Shown here piece after piece: positions 32,588-40,162 of a DNA stretch of 41,321 nt (position 1 is its first letter; the number at the start of each line of letters is the position of its first letter). The stretch lies in assembly GCA_035995165.1 (NCBI GenBank), contig DASYKU010000105.1, forward strand, positions 1-41,321, given 5' to 3'. The notes beneath the pieces are model-generated. The model searched no databases, was not told where the DNA came from, and worked only from the letters and a program-made list of their open reading frames with translations. The DNA is from Mycobacteriales bacterium. GTDB lineage: Bacteria > Actinomycetota > Actinomycetes > Mycobacteriales > CADCTP01. The translations under genes and the position numbers were made by a program.

Positions 32588-32684
32588 GGATGCCATCTCG
32601 TCGGCGGATCCTCGCCGACCAGCACGTCGACCGCCTCACGGGGGCAGATCCGCGTGTCCCCGGACTCCAGGATCAGATCGCACC
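32588..32684 (-). pseudogene. Fragment of a second DinB-like gene
   Basis: On the minus strand the frame DLILESGDTRICPREAVDVL then VGEDPPTRWHP copies, with changes, the segment DLIEEYGRHAGHADLLREAV then GADPPAGWHP of the adjacent gene. The DNA matches at nucleotide level to 31930-32030. Both metal His are lost and a short deletion has occurred. It is the remains of a tandem duplication. Confidence 0.6.
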
Positions 32685-32699
32685 AGCTGAAGCGCCCGG

Positions 32700-33085
32700 C
32701 CCCCGCGAGAACGTCGCCGCCTGTCGCGGGCGGCGGCCATCGGCGCTCGACCCGAACCACTCGGAGTCGTAATTACCACCACCAGTAGTACGGCATTTCC
32801 GAGGTAACGGCGCCGCGCCGGCGTTCGTGGTCAGTGGCCTGCGGGCCGACCCGGTGCGCAGGTCGGAGCGGGGGGTGCACGTGCTCGGTGGAGTACCGCA
32901 GCAGTCGCCGTGGGGCGTTCGGGACGATCACGACCGGTGCCCGCACCGGGTATCGACGGCGACGGTGTGGCAGGCGGAATTATCCGATGGGGCACCCTCA
33001 ATCGCGGGGGACAACTTTGGTGCTGGAACTCGCGTCTAGTCGGCATCGGAGCGCGTCAGGCGCTCCCGACCCGATGGGGGTTCCG
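32700..33085. other. Stretch without a gene, upstream of a secreted protein
   Basis: No frame has coding-like composition or a ribosome site. An AT-richer patch around 32770-32800 (TAATTACCACC) and one at 32988 (GGAATTATCC) stand out in this GC-rich sequence and may include promoters. Confidence 0.35.
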
Positions 33086-34102
33086 ATGAGAGGTCTTGGT
33101 TCGGTACGGCGTTCCCTGCTGGTGGCAGTCGCCGTCGGCTCGGCCGCTCCGGTGCTGGTCGGGACGGCGGCTGCCGATCCCGGTCCGGGCGTCGCGGCGG
33201 CTGGGTCCAGGGCGTGCACGTGGTCTGCGGCGGCGTTGCCGCAGGTGCCGGACGCGTTCTCCGGCTACGTCCGCGGCACCGACGGGCACCGTACCTTCGC
33301 CGGCCAGTCGGGGGACCAGCCGGTGCTGTGGCGCGACGGCCACCTGATCGTGCTGGGCCCGTCCGGAGCGGCTGAGGACGTCAACCGGCGAGGCGAGGCC
33401 GTCGGCGCGACCGCGGACAGCGGGCACGCGCTGCTCTGGCGGGGGGCGACTCAGATCCCGCTCGCGGAGCCGGAGGGCTTTGCCTCGTCGACGGCGACGG
33501 CGATCAACGACGCCGGACTGATCGTGGGGTACGGCAGCGGTCCGGAAACCGGCGGCGCGCAGGGACTGGTCTGGCGCGCGGACGCACCTGACCAGGTGCG
33601 CGTCCTCCCGGGGCCCGGCGGCGGGTCGGTGTTCCTCGCCGACGTGAACCGACGCGGCGTGATCGTCGGCACCGAGATCGCCGGGTCCAGTCTGAGGAGC
33701 AACGCCGTCATCGGCACGCTGCGCTCAGGCTTGCGCGCGCTGCCCACCACGCCCGGAGCGACGGAGTCCAGCGCGGCGGCGATCGCCGGGAACTACGTGG
33801 TCGGCACCGACTCCTCCGGTCCGGTTCGCTGGTACCGCGACCGTCCCGAACGACTGCCCGGCGGCGGCAACCCCCAGGCCGTGAACGGCCACGGCCTGGC
33901 CGCCGGCTACCACGGCCCGCCGGAGACTGCGTACGTCTGGCAGCACAGCGTCCGGGTCGACCTGCCCGGATTGGTGCCGGACGCGCTCAGGGGCGCGACC
34001 GCGGTCGGCGACGGCGGCCAGGTCGCCGGCTTCAGCTCGGTGGGCGAGGAGGACGAGCTGCACGGGATCCGGTACGAGCCGACCGTGTGGAACTGCCGCT
34101 GA
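33086..34102 (+). CDS. Secreted HAF-repeat/propeller-like protein
   Basis: A 338-residue exported protein. ATG 33086 follows GGGGG by eight bases; ATG 33074 is in frame but poorly placed. The N-terminus RGLGSVRRSLLVAVAVGSAA then PVLVGTAAADP is a Sec signal. The mature protein carries at least five repeats of the pattern (A/D)-x-N-x-x-G-x-x-V-G, for example AAEDVNRRGEAVGATADSG, ATAINDAGLIVGYGSG, LADVNRRGVIVGTEIAGS and PQAVNGHGLAAGYHG, each next to LLWRG or LVWRA. This is the HAF/DUF3466-like extracellular repeat, probably a beta-propeller. Function is unknown. A long hairpin follows the stop. Confidence 0.82.
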   Translation: MRGLGSVRRSLLVAVAVGSAAPVLVGTAAADPGPGVAAAGSRACTWSAAALPQVPDAFSGYVRGTDGHRTFAGQSGDQPVLWRDGHLIVLGPSGAAEDVNRRGEAVGATADSGHALLWRGATQIPLAEPEGFASSTATAINDAGLIVGYGSGPETGGAQGLVWRADAPDQVRVLPGPGGGSVFLADVNRRGVIVGTEIAGSSLRSNAVIGTLRSGLRALPTTPGATESSAAAIAGNYVVGTDSSGPVRWYRDRPERLPGGGNPQAVNGHGLAAGYHGPPETAYVWQHSVRVDLPGLVPDALRGATAVGDGGQVAGFSSVGEEDELHGIRYEPTVWNCR

Positions 34103-34109
34103 CGCCTCG

Positions 34110-34147
34110 CCTGGTGGTCTCGGACCTTCCAGTCCGGGACCACCAGG
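34110..34147 (+). terminator. Strong hairpin after the HAF-repeat gene
   Basis: Sixteen-base arms (CCTGGTGGTCTCGGAC and GTCCGGGACCACCAGG, one T-G wobble) around a six-base loop start seven bases after the stop codon. A factor-independent terminator without U-tract is likely. Confidence 0.75.
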
Positions 34148-34220
34148 CCGGACCGAGCCTTCGACCAGACACCGAAGAGACACGAGCCCACCCCTCCGTC
34201 GTGGGCCGAGACGCGGCAGG

Positions 34221-34340
34221 ATGGCGCGGGGTGGTGGCGGTCGGTATTGGGCGGCCGCGTGCGCAGCGGCCGGTCGCGAAGAGCGGGTGGTCCAGGCCGC
34301 GACGCTCGGCGAGCTGCTCGACGCGATCCGCGGTAGCGCT
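34221..34340 (+). pseudogene. MoaD/ThiS-like sulfur-carrier relic
   Basis: The frame GRYWAAACAAAGREERVVQA then ATLGELLDAIRGSA copies the first half of molybdopterin-synthase small subunit (MoaD-type: V-R-Y-W-A-A-A-x-A-A-A-G, then A-T-L-x-E-L-L). The leading GTGGTGGCGGTC followed by GGTATTGG suggests a lost base that shifted the frame at the start. The second half and the terminal Gly-Gly are not recognisable. The rest of the gap up to 34719 shows no gene. Confidence 0.5.
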
Positions 34341-34719
34341 CCCCCTGGACCGCGGGCCGACATGCCTTCTGCCGCTACGGCGCTGGCGTGGCCAGGGCGA
34401 GGGCGGCAACGGCTGCGAGCGTCAAGCGGTCGCTCTATCGCTGCGGAACCTCGACCACGACATTGGTTGACTTCACGGCCGCGATGGCCACGACACGGCG
34501 TCCGAAGCCGGGTCGCACGGTGCGCCGGTCGATGCCGTCCGCCCGAAGGTTCGCAACCGTACAGATCAACTGCTCGATGGCGGACAGACGGAGGCGCCTC
34601 CACCTGACAACCTCCGTGGAGTCACCAGTCCGATGGCCGCGCTGGAAACCCGGTACGACCTCAGCACCGAGACGGTGGGATTCCGGTCAGCGTGGCGCCA
34701 GTCCGGAAGGAATCCCTCC

Positions 34720-37700
34720 ATGACCCGCCTCACCTCCCGCCTCGCCGCGGCCGTCGTCGTCACGGCGCTGATCGGCGGAGCACTCGCGCTCACCGCCGCG
34801 CCGGCCGGGGCAACGCCGACCTCCGGCGTCGTCACCGCCTGGGGTGCGAACACATTCGGACAGGCGGGCCTCCCGGCCGCCGCCCAGTCCGACGTCACCG
34901 CCATCTCCGCCGGATTCAACTTCGGGCTGGCCCTCAAGACCAACGGCTCGGTGGTCGCCTGGGGTGACAACTCCGAAGGAGCCACGAGCGTCCCGGCCGC
35001 GGCCGGCTCCGGCGTCGTCGCCATCGACGCCGAGCAAATCCAAGCGATCGCGCTGAAGGCCGACGGCTCGGTGGTGAGCTGGGGCCACACGTCCAACACG
35101 CCGGCCAATGTGGCCGGTGCCACGCAGATCGCCGCGTTCGGTGTCGGTGGTCTGGCCCTGATGCCCGACCACACCATCCGCACCTGGGGATACAACAGCC
35201 CGGCCATCCCGGCCGCCCTGCAGGGTCACACGGTGGGCATCGACGCCGGCAACAGCTTCGTCGTCGCGCTGACCGACACCGGATCGGTGGTGGCCTTCGC
35301 CGCTGGTCCATCGATCGCTGCGGGTACGGTTCCGGACGCCGCGAAGTCCGGCGTGCGGAAGGTCGTCGCCGGAGGCGACAGTGCCGCGGCGCTCAAGGAC
35401 GACGGCTCCGTGGTGGCCTGGGGCGCGAACTTCGATCCGACGCCCGCCGCGGCGACGTCCGGTGTCGTCGACCTGACGGTCTCCGACGGTCTCGTGGTCG
35501 CGCTGAAGTCCGACGGCACCCTGGTGCCCTGGACATCGGTCGGCTACTACTACTACACCGACGTACGCACCATCCCGCCCGCGGCCGGCTACAAGGTCAG
35601 CGATCTGGCCTCCGGTATGTCGTTTGCGATGACTCTCCACCAGCCGGAGGCGGCACCGACGGTGACCACGCAGCCGGCGGCGACGACCGTCACGTCCGGC
35701 CGGACCGCGTCCCTCAGCGCGGCGGCGGACGGCTTCCCGACCCCGACCGCAAAGTGGCAGCGCGCTTCCGCCGGCAGCGACTCGTTCACCGACATCCCGG
35801 GCGCCACGACGACCAGCTACACCACCGGCACGCTGACCACCGCCGACAGCGGCGTCCGCTACCGGGCCGTGTTCACCAACTCGCTGGGGACGACGACCAG
35901 CCAGGCCGCGGCCATGACCGTCAGCGCCGCCGCGCCGACGGTGACCACGCAGCCGGCGGCGGCGACCGTCACGTCCGGCAGCACCGCCTCGCTCACCGCG
36001 GCCGCCACCGGCGACCCGACGCCGACCGTGAAATGGCAGCGGGCCGCATCCGGCAGTGACTCGTTCACCGACATCCCCGGCGCCACCGGCTCGTCCTACA
36101 CCACCGGCACCCTCACCACCGCCGACGGCGGCGCCCGCTACCGCGCCGTCTTCAGCAACGCCGGCGGCACCGCGACCAGCAACCCCGCGGCCGTGACCGT
36201 GAACGCCGCCGCTCCGACGGTGACGCGGCAGCCGGACAACACGTACCGCGTGGCGGGCGACTCGGCGGTGTTCACCGCGGCCGGCGCCGGCGACCCGGCC
36301 CCGACCGTGAAGTGGCAGCGGGCGAACCCCGGCAGCGACGAGTTCACCGACATCCCGGGCGCGACCGCCAGCACGTACACCACCGGTGCGCTGAGCAACG
36401 CCGACGGCTACAGCCGCTACCGGGCGGTGTTCACCAACTCGGCCGGCTCGGTGACCTCCAGCCCGGCGACGCTGTTCCTCGAAGTCGCGACGCCGGCGCC
36501 GCCGATGGTGGAGGCACCGAACGCGGCGGTCAACCAGCCGTACCTGTTCACGATCCCGGTCACCGGGGTGCTCGACCCGACGGTGACGAAGACCAGCGGA
36601 ACCCTGCCGCCGGGCCTGAGCCTGAGCGCGAACGGCACGCTGAGCGGCACCCCGACCACGGCCGGGAACTGGCAGTTCGCCGTGACCACCAACGGCAGCC
36701 CGTCGACGGCCAACGTGCGGATCGCCGTGCAGCCGGGGCCGACCATCGCCGGCACCGCACCTGACGGTCAGGTCAGCTACCAGTACCAGTGGATTCCGAC
36801 CCTGACCGGCCGGCCCACGCTGACGGTGTCCGCGGGCGCCCTGCCCGACGGGGTGCGGATCAGCAACAACCAGCTGCTCACCGGCGTGCCGACCAGGTCG
36901 GGCGCGTTCACCTTCACGCTGCAGGCCGACAACGGGTACGGCACCCCGGCGACCCTCACCCGGACGGTCACCATCAAGCAGGGCCCGGGCATCTCGCTGC
37001 CGCTCTCCGGGGAGCTGCCCCGCGGCACCGTCGGCACGCCGTACGCGTTCCAGTTCAACACCACCGGCTACCCGGCCCCGACCGTGACGATCGCGTCCGG
37101 CACGCTGCCGACCGGCCTGTCCATCGACGCCACCGGCAAGATCACCGGCACCCCGACCAAGGCGGCCCTGTTCGGCTTCACGGTCAAGGCGAGCAACGGC
37201 GCCGTCCAGGATTCCTCCACGTACGCGACGATCGCGGTCAACGAGCCGAGCCCGGCCGCGACCATCACCGGCGCGCCTCCGGCGGCGGTCCGCAACGCCG
37301 ACTACAGCTACATCTTCACGCTGGGCGGCAACCCCACCCCGACCGTCACCCGGACCAGCGGAACCCTTCCGCCCGGCCTGACCCTGACCGGCGCGACGCT
37401 GGCCGGCCAGCCCACCCAGAACGGCACCTACACCTTCACGCTGACCGCCTCCAACCAGTACGGCACCGCCGACCTGCCGGTCACCATGATCGTCGGCACC
37501 GCCCCGGTGATCGGCGCCGACGCCCCGACCGGCACCGTCGGCGCGGCGTACGCCTTCACCTATCCGGTCACCGCGTCCCCGGACGCGAGCGTCACGGTCA
37601 CGGGCACGCCTCCGGCCGGACTGGACGTGTCGAGCGGGATCGTGTCCGGCACGCCGACCAAGGCCGGCGTCTACACGTACACCGTCACGGCGACCAACCA

Positions 37701-38193
37701 GTTCGGCACGGCCTCCAGGACCCAGCAGGTGACCGTCGATCCGGCCACCGCCGGTCAGGCGAAGGTGAGCACCCCGCCCGCCTCCGTCCAGCCCGGCGCC
37801 TGGGAGAGCGACGACACCATCCGGGTGTTCGGGGAGAAGACCAACCAGGTCCTCTCCGCCGACCTGACCGTCGGCGGGGTCACGATCCCGGCCGGCACCA
37901 AGGTCAACAGCTACTACGTGCACGCCGACGCCGTCGGCAACGCCAACACCGATCACCCCTTCAGCGGCTCGGTCAGCTTCGGCACCAAGGTCCTCGGCGT
38001 CGCCACCAGCACCGCCGGCCTGCAGGCCACTGCGCCAGCCTTCGGGGTGCCCGGCACCACCTACTCCACCAGCGCCGACCAGGGCCTGGAGTACAACGAC
38101 ACCGCCACGCTCAGCACCCAGAGCACGGTGTCGATGAGCTTCCACGGCTACAACACGGCCGACGCTATCCGGATCATCACCCTCGCTCCCTGA
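34720..38193 (+). CDS. Large secreted RCC1 and Ig-like repeat protein
   Basis: A 1157-residue exported protein. ATG 34720 follows GGAAGGA. A Sec signal (LAAAVVVTALIGGALALTAA) precedes about six RCC1-like propeller repeats (residues 35-310: SGVVTAWGANTFGQAGLPAA, LKTNGSVVAWGDN, LKADGSVVSWG, LKDDGSVVAWGANFD). Next come three Ig-like domains of exactly 93 residues (312-590; TVTTQPAATTVTSG ... KWQRASAGSDSFTDIPGATT). Five to six putative-Ig (He_PIG) domains (GTLPPGLSLSANGTLSGTPT; TLPTGLSIDATGKITGTPTK) and a unique C-terminal domain of about 150 residues (VSTPPASVQPGAWESDDTIR) follow. No sortase or anchor signal is seen, so it may be released. A binding or adhesion role is likely. It is followed by a strong terminator. 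Confidence 0.9.
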   Translation: MTRLTSRLAAAVVVTALIGGALALTAAPAGATPTSGVVTAWGANTFGQAGLPAAAQSDVTAISAGFNFGLALKTNGSVVAWGDNSEGATSVPAAAGSGVVAIDAEQIQAIALKADGSVVSWGHTSNTPANVAGATQIAAFGVGGLALMPDHTIRTWGYNSPAIPAALQGHTVGIDAGNSFVVALTDTGSVVAFAAGPSIAAGTVPDAAKSGVRKVVAGGDSAAALKDDGSVVAWGANFDPTPAAATSGVVDLTVSDGLVVALKSDGTLVPWTSVGYYYYTDVRTIPPAAGYKVSDLASGMSFAMTLHQPEAAPTVTTQPAATTVTSGRTASLSAAADGFPTPTAKWQRASAGSDSFTDIPGATTTSYTTGTLTTADSGVRYRAVFTNSLGTTTSQAAAMTVSAAAPTVTTQPAAATVTSGSTASLTAAATGDPTPTVKWQRAASGSDSFTDIPGATGSSYTTGTLTTADGGARYRAVFSNAGGTATSNPAAVTVNAAAPTVTRQPDNTYRVAGDSAVFTAAGAGDPAPTVKWQRANPGSDEFTDIPGATASTYTTGALSNADGYSRYRAVFTNSAGSVTSSPATLFLEVATPAPPMVEAPNAAVNQPYLFTIPVTGVLDPTVTKTSGTLPPGLSLSANGTLSGTPTTAGNWQFAVTTNGSPSTANVRIAVQPGPTIAGTAPDGQVSYQYQWIPTLTGRPTLTVSAGALPDGVRISNNQLLTGVPTRSGAFTFTLQADNGYGTPATLTRTVTIKQGPGISLPLSGELPRGTVGTPYAFQFNTTGYPAPTVTIASGTLPTGLSIDATGKITGTPTKAALFGFTVKASNGAVQDSSTYATIAVNEPSPAATITGAPPAAVRNADYSYIFTLGGNPTPTVTRTSGTLPPGLTLTGATLAGQPTQNGTYTFTLTASNQYGTADLPVTMIVGTAPVIGADAPTGTVGAAYAFTYPVTASPDASVTVTGTPPAGLDVSSGIVSGTPTKAGVYTYTVTATNQFGTASRTQQVTVDPATAGQAKVSTPPASVQPGAWESDDTIRVFGEKTNQVLSADLTVGGVTIPAGTKVNSYYVHADAVGNANTDHPFSGSVSFGTKVLGVATSTAGLQATAPAFGVPGTTYSTSADQGLEYNDTATLSTQSTVSMSFHGYNTADAIRIITLAP
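35653..36489 (+). repeat. Three direct repeats of 279 bp inside the Ig-like region
   Basis: Copies start at 35653, 35932 and 36211, each exactly 93 codons. Long stretches are identical (GACGGTGACCACGCAGCCGG in the first two copies). Copies 1 and 2 are closest; copy 3 has drifted. The regular period points to recent unequal duplication of one domain. Confidence 0.85.
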
Positions 38194-38208
38194 CCCAACC
38201 AACACACC

Positions 38209-38242
38209 ACCGGGAGGGCGTTCACACGAACGCCCTCCCGGT
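38209..38242 (+). terminator. Perfect hairpin after the RCC1/Ig gene
   Basis: Perfect 15-base arms ACCGGGAGGGCGTTC and GAACGCCCTCCCGGT around loop ACAC, 15 bases after the stop codon: a strong terminator. Confidence 0.85.
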
Positions 38243-38312
38243 CGGTGTCCCGGGCAATCGGGCGCACTCAGCGCGGCACCCCGGAAGACGGCGGACGCGA
38301 CGTCGGCACGGT

Positions 38313-38393
38313 GAGCACACCGGAGAGGCCGGGCGCGGGTACGACCGGACCCTCGGGGTCTCGCTCGATGCCCTGCTGGACGGTGCGCCGTGA
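38313..38393 (+). pseudogene. Tail of a lost HTH-type gene
   Basis: A frame ending at TGA 38393 reads GRGYDRTLGVSLDALLDGAP, which is the usual ending of a small XRE protein (A-R-x-L-G-V-S-L-D-A-L-L-D). Nothing before it looks coding. Its stop overlaps the next gene's GTG by four bases, the same coupling seen throughout this gene train, so it was probably the first gene of the train before truncation. Confidence 0.4.
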
Positions 38394-38659
38394 CGGGCCG
38401 GGGCTTGTCGGCAGTGGAGCAGGAGCACCTGGCGGTGCTGCGGGTCACGGCGTTGGCGGCGGATCCAGCGGAGGTGAAGATGTCCGCTCGCCGGGTGGAC
38501 GTTCTGGCGGTGCTGGCGCTCGTGGATCGGCTTTCGGGCCTGTCCAGGGTGGACACGCTGACGGTCATCCGAGACTCGCACGTCTCGATGGTGCTGCGGG
38601 CCGGGTCGGTGACGGTCGATCAGCGGTTCATCGCCCGCGGTACAGGCGATGCCCAGTGA
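38390..38659 (+). CDS. Small protein of unknown function heading an XRE gene train
   Basis: An 89-residue protein, GTG 38390. I recognise no family. The sequence (VEQEHLAVLRVTALAADPAE, then RVDVLAVLALVDRLSGLSRV, SMVLRAGSVTVDQRFIARG) is helical in its first two thirds and beta-like at the end, without signal or membrane segment. Its stop overlaps the next gene's GTG by four bases, so it is translated together with the XRE protein downstream. Its place ahead of two HTH genes and a toxin-antitoxin pair suggests it is a partner of one of the HTH proteins. Confidence 0.6.
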   Translation: MTGRGLSAVEQEHLAVLRVTALAADPAEVKMSARRVDVLAVLALVDRLSGLSRVDTLTVIRDSHVSMVLRAGSVTVDQRFIARGTGDAQ

Positions 38660-38901
38660 GCGGGGAGGAGGCCGGCGGGGAGCGCTCGTATCTGCGGTTG
38701 GTGAGTCGCCGCGTCCGGTCGCAGCGGGTGCTGGCCGGGATCACGCAGGACGAGCTGGCGGAGCGGGCCGGCATGTCTCGGGTGACGCTCGGATCGATCG
38801 AGCGGGGCGATCACGGGGCGTCCGTGCTGACCTACCTGAAGGTGGCACGGGCACTCGGGGTGCCTATGGGCACGCTGCTGGACGAGGAGAACCGGCGATG
38901 A
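38656..38901 (+). CDS. Small XRE-family HTH protein (first of two)
   Basis: An 81-residue protein consisting of one Cro/C1-type DNA-binding domain: SYLRLVSRRVRSQRVLAGIT, QDELAERAGMSRVTLGSIER, then YLKVARALGVPMGTLLDEEN. GTG 38656 overlaps the preceding stop by four bases, and its own stop overlaps the next ATG by four (ATGA). It could repress its own transcript. It is a different subgroup from the following XRE protein. Confidence 0.85.
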   Translation: MSGEEAGGERSYLRLVSRRVRSQRVLAGITQDELAERAGMSRVTLGSIERGDHGASVLTYLKVARALGVPMGTLLDEENRR

Positions 38902-39170
38902 CCGGCAACCCGGATGCACCGGCAGCCAGCGCGGCGCTGCCAGCCGGCCAAGGCGAGGCGCTGTTCTTGCGGGCGCTGGGCAAGCGGGTGCGGCTGCTCC
39001 GCCGGCTGCGGGAGCTGTCGCAGGAAGAGCTGGCGCAGGCGGCCGGGATGTCGCGCAGCTTCGTGAGCCTGATCGAGAAGGGCACTCACGGCGTCGATGT
39101 CGTCCGCCTGTGGCGGCTGGCCGCGGTCCTGGACGTGTCGCTGCTCGAGCTGGTCGACGTGCAGGCATGA
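38898..39170 (+). CDS. Small XRE-family HTH protein (second of two)
   Basis: A 90-residue protein with one HTH domain: LGKRVRLLRRLRELSQEELA, QAAGMSRSFVSLIEKGTHGV, DVVRLWRLAAVLDVSLLELV. It shares the segment R-x-F-V-S-x-I-E-x-G followed by the run DV-x-RLWRLA with the small XRE protein at 22398, so the two are paralogues 16 kb apart. ATG 38898 overlaps the preceding stop by four bases. It is followed after about 85 bases by the VapB/VapC pair and may control it. Confidence 0.86.
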   Translation: MTGNPDAPAASAALPAGQGEALFLRALGKRVRLLRRLRELSQEELAQAAGMSRSFVSLIEKGTHGVDVVRLWRLAAVLDVSLLELVDVQA

Positions 39171-39258
39171 GCAAGCCGGCCGGGCTGGGCGCAACCGTCG
39201 CGCCGTTGCGCCCAGTTCGGACCGGGCATCGACCACGACAGCACGAAAGGATGGGATG

Positions 39259-39480
39259 ATGACCGCGGAGAGAATGGAGGCGGTGATGGCCGCGAGCAAC
39301 GCACACTTGCCGGAGCAGACGGGCGACCACCTCTCGCTGGACGAGCTGGCTCGCCGGCAGGGCGTCCACCCGATCAAGTCCGTAGCCGAGCTGGTCCGCT
39401 ACGACGTCTTTGAGTCCGACGAAGAGGTGGACGAGTTCATCGCGTTCACCTACGCCCAGCGCCGCGCCGACATCGCGTGA
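39259..39480 (+). CDS. vapB: VapB-like antitoxin
   Basis: A 73-residue acidic protein encoded just before a PIN-domain toxin gene, with a four-base overlap (GTGA). The C-terminal half (RYDVFESDEEVDEFIAFTYA) is acidic and would wrap around the toxin; the N-terminal part (LSLDELARRQGVHPIKSVAE) fits a DNA-binding unit. ATG 39259 follows AAAGG at eight bases; ATG 39256 is also possible. It probably neutralises the toxin and represses the pair. The assignment rests mainly on size, acidity and position. Confidence 0.75.
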   Translation: MTAERMEAVMAASNAHLPEQTGDHLSLDELARRQGVHPIKSVAELVRYDVFESDEEVDEFIAFTYAQRRADIA

Positions 39481-39899
39481 GCCGGCCGACCCTCTACAGC
39501 CCGTACGTTGCGATCGACACGGATGTCGCATCTCTTGCGTTCCGCGACCGCCTACCGGCCGGCCTGGCCGCACGCCTCGCCGGCCACACGCTGTGCGTGT
39601 CCTTCGTGACCGTCGCCGAGCTGACCGTGTGGGCCGAGGTCCGCCACTGGGGCACCCGCAACCGCACCAACCTGCACGACTGGCTCGGCACCTTCGTACG
39701 GCTCCCCTACGACGACGACGTCGCCACCACCTGGGGCCACATCCAAGCCGCCGCCATCCTGCGCGGCCGTACCCGGCCGGCGAACGACACCTGGATCGCC
39801 GCCTGCTGCCTCCAACGAGGCATCCCCCTCGCCACCCGCAACATCAAGGACTACACCGACTTCGCCAACCACGACGGTCTATCCCTGATCACCGAGTAG
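39477..39899 (+). CDS. vapC: PIN-domain toxin (VapC type)
   Basis: A 140-residue ribonuclease of the PIN fold. Active-site acids are visible: Asp14 in YVAIDTDVASL, Glu48 in VTVAELTVWAE, Asp104 in ANDTWIAACC and a fourth acid in ATRNIKDYTDF (Asp125). RxNIKDY is the usual end of the domain. VapC toxins cut specific tRNAs or rRNA when released from VapB. GTG 39477 overlaps the antitoxin stop by four bases. No sign of decay, so the pair should be functional. Confidence 0.9.
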   Translation: MSRPTLYSPYVAIDTDVASLAFRDRLPAGLAARLAGHTLCVSFVTVAELTVWAEVRHWGTRNRTNLHDWLGTFVRLPYDDDVATTWGHIQAAAILRGRTRPANDTWIAACCLQRGIPLATRNIKDYTDFANHDGLSLITE

Positions 39900-40162
39900 A
39901 TGCCGGCCGCATAGCCGAGAACACCGCCTTGCAAACCTCCGCGGCCGATGGCGTCGGCTGTTGTTCGGTTCGATGATGTGTGTTGTCAGGCGGTGGCCAT
40001 GCCGGCTGGTGTCGTCCTGTCGGGACGGGTGCCATGCCTGTTGCTGACTTTCTGCTGACGACACCTGGGAGCTTGCCCTTTGTGAGTTCAATCCCGGGCC
40101 CTCCGCTCGCCGTTGATCTCCTCGGACGGGCCTTGCCGGCGGGGCTATGCAACCCTCCTGGC

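Noticed and set aside
34687-38568. A 1293-codon open frame antisense to the RCC1/Ig protein
   Set aside because: Composition is Gly/Arg/Val low complexity and it mirrors the repeats of the sense gene; no ribosome site.
40080-40135. GTTCAATCCCGGG resembling the T-arm of a tRNA (possible attachment site)
   Set aside because: The flanking bases do not pair as a T-stem and no acceptor or anticodon arm can be drawn.
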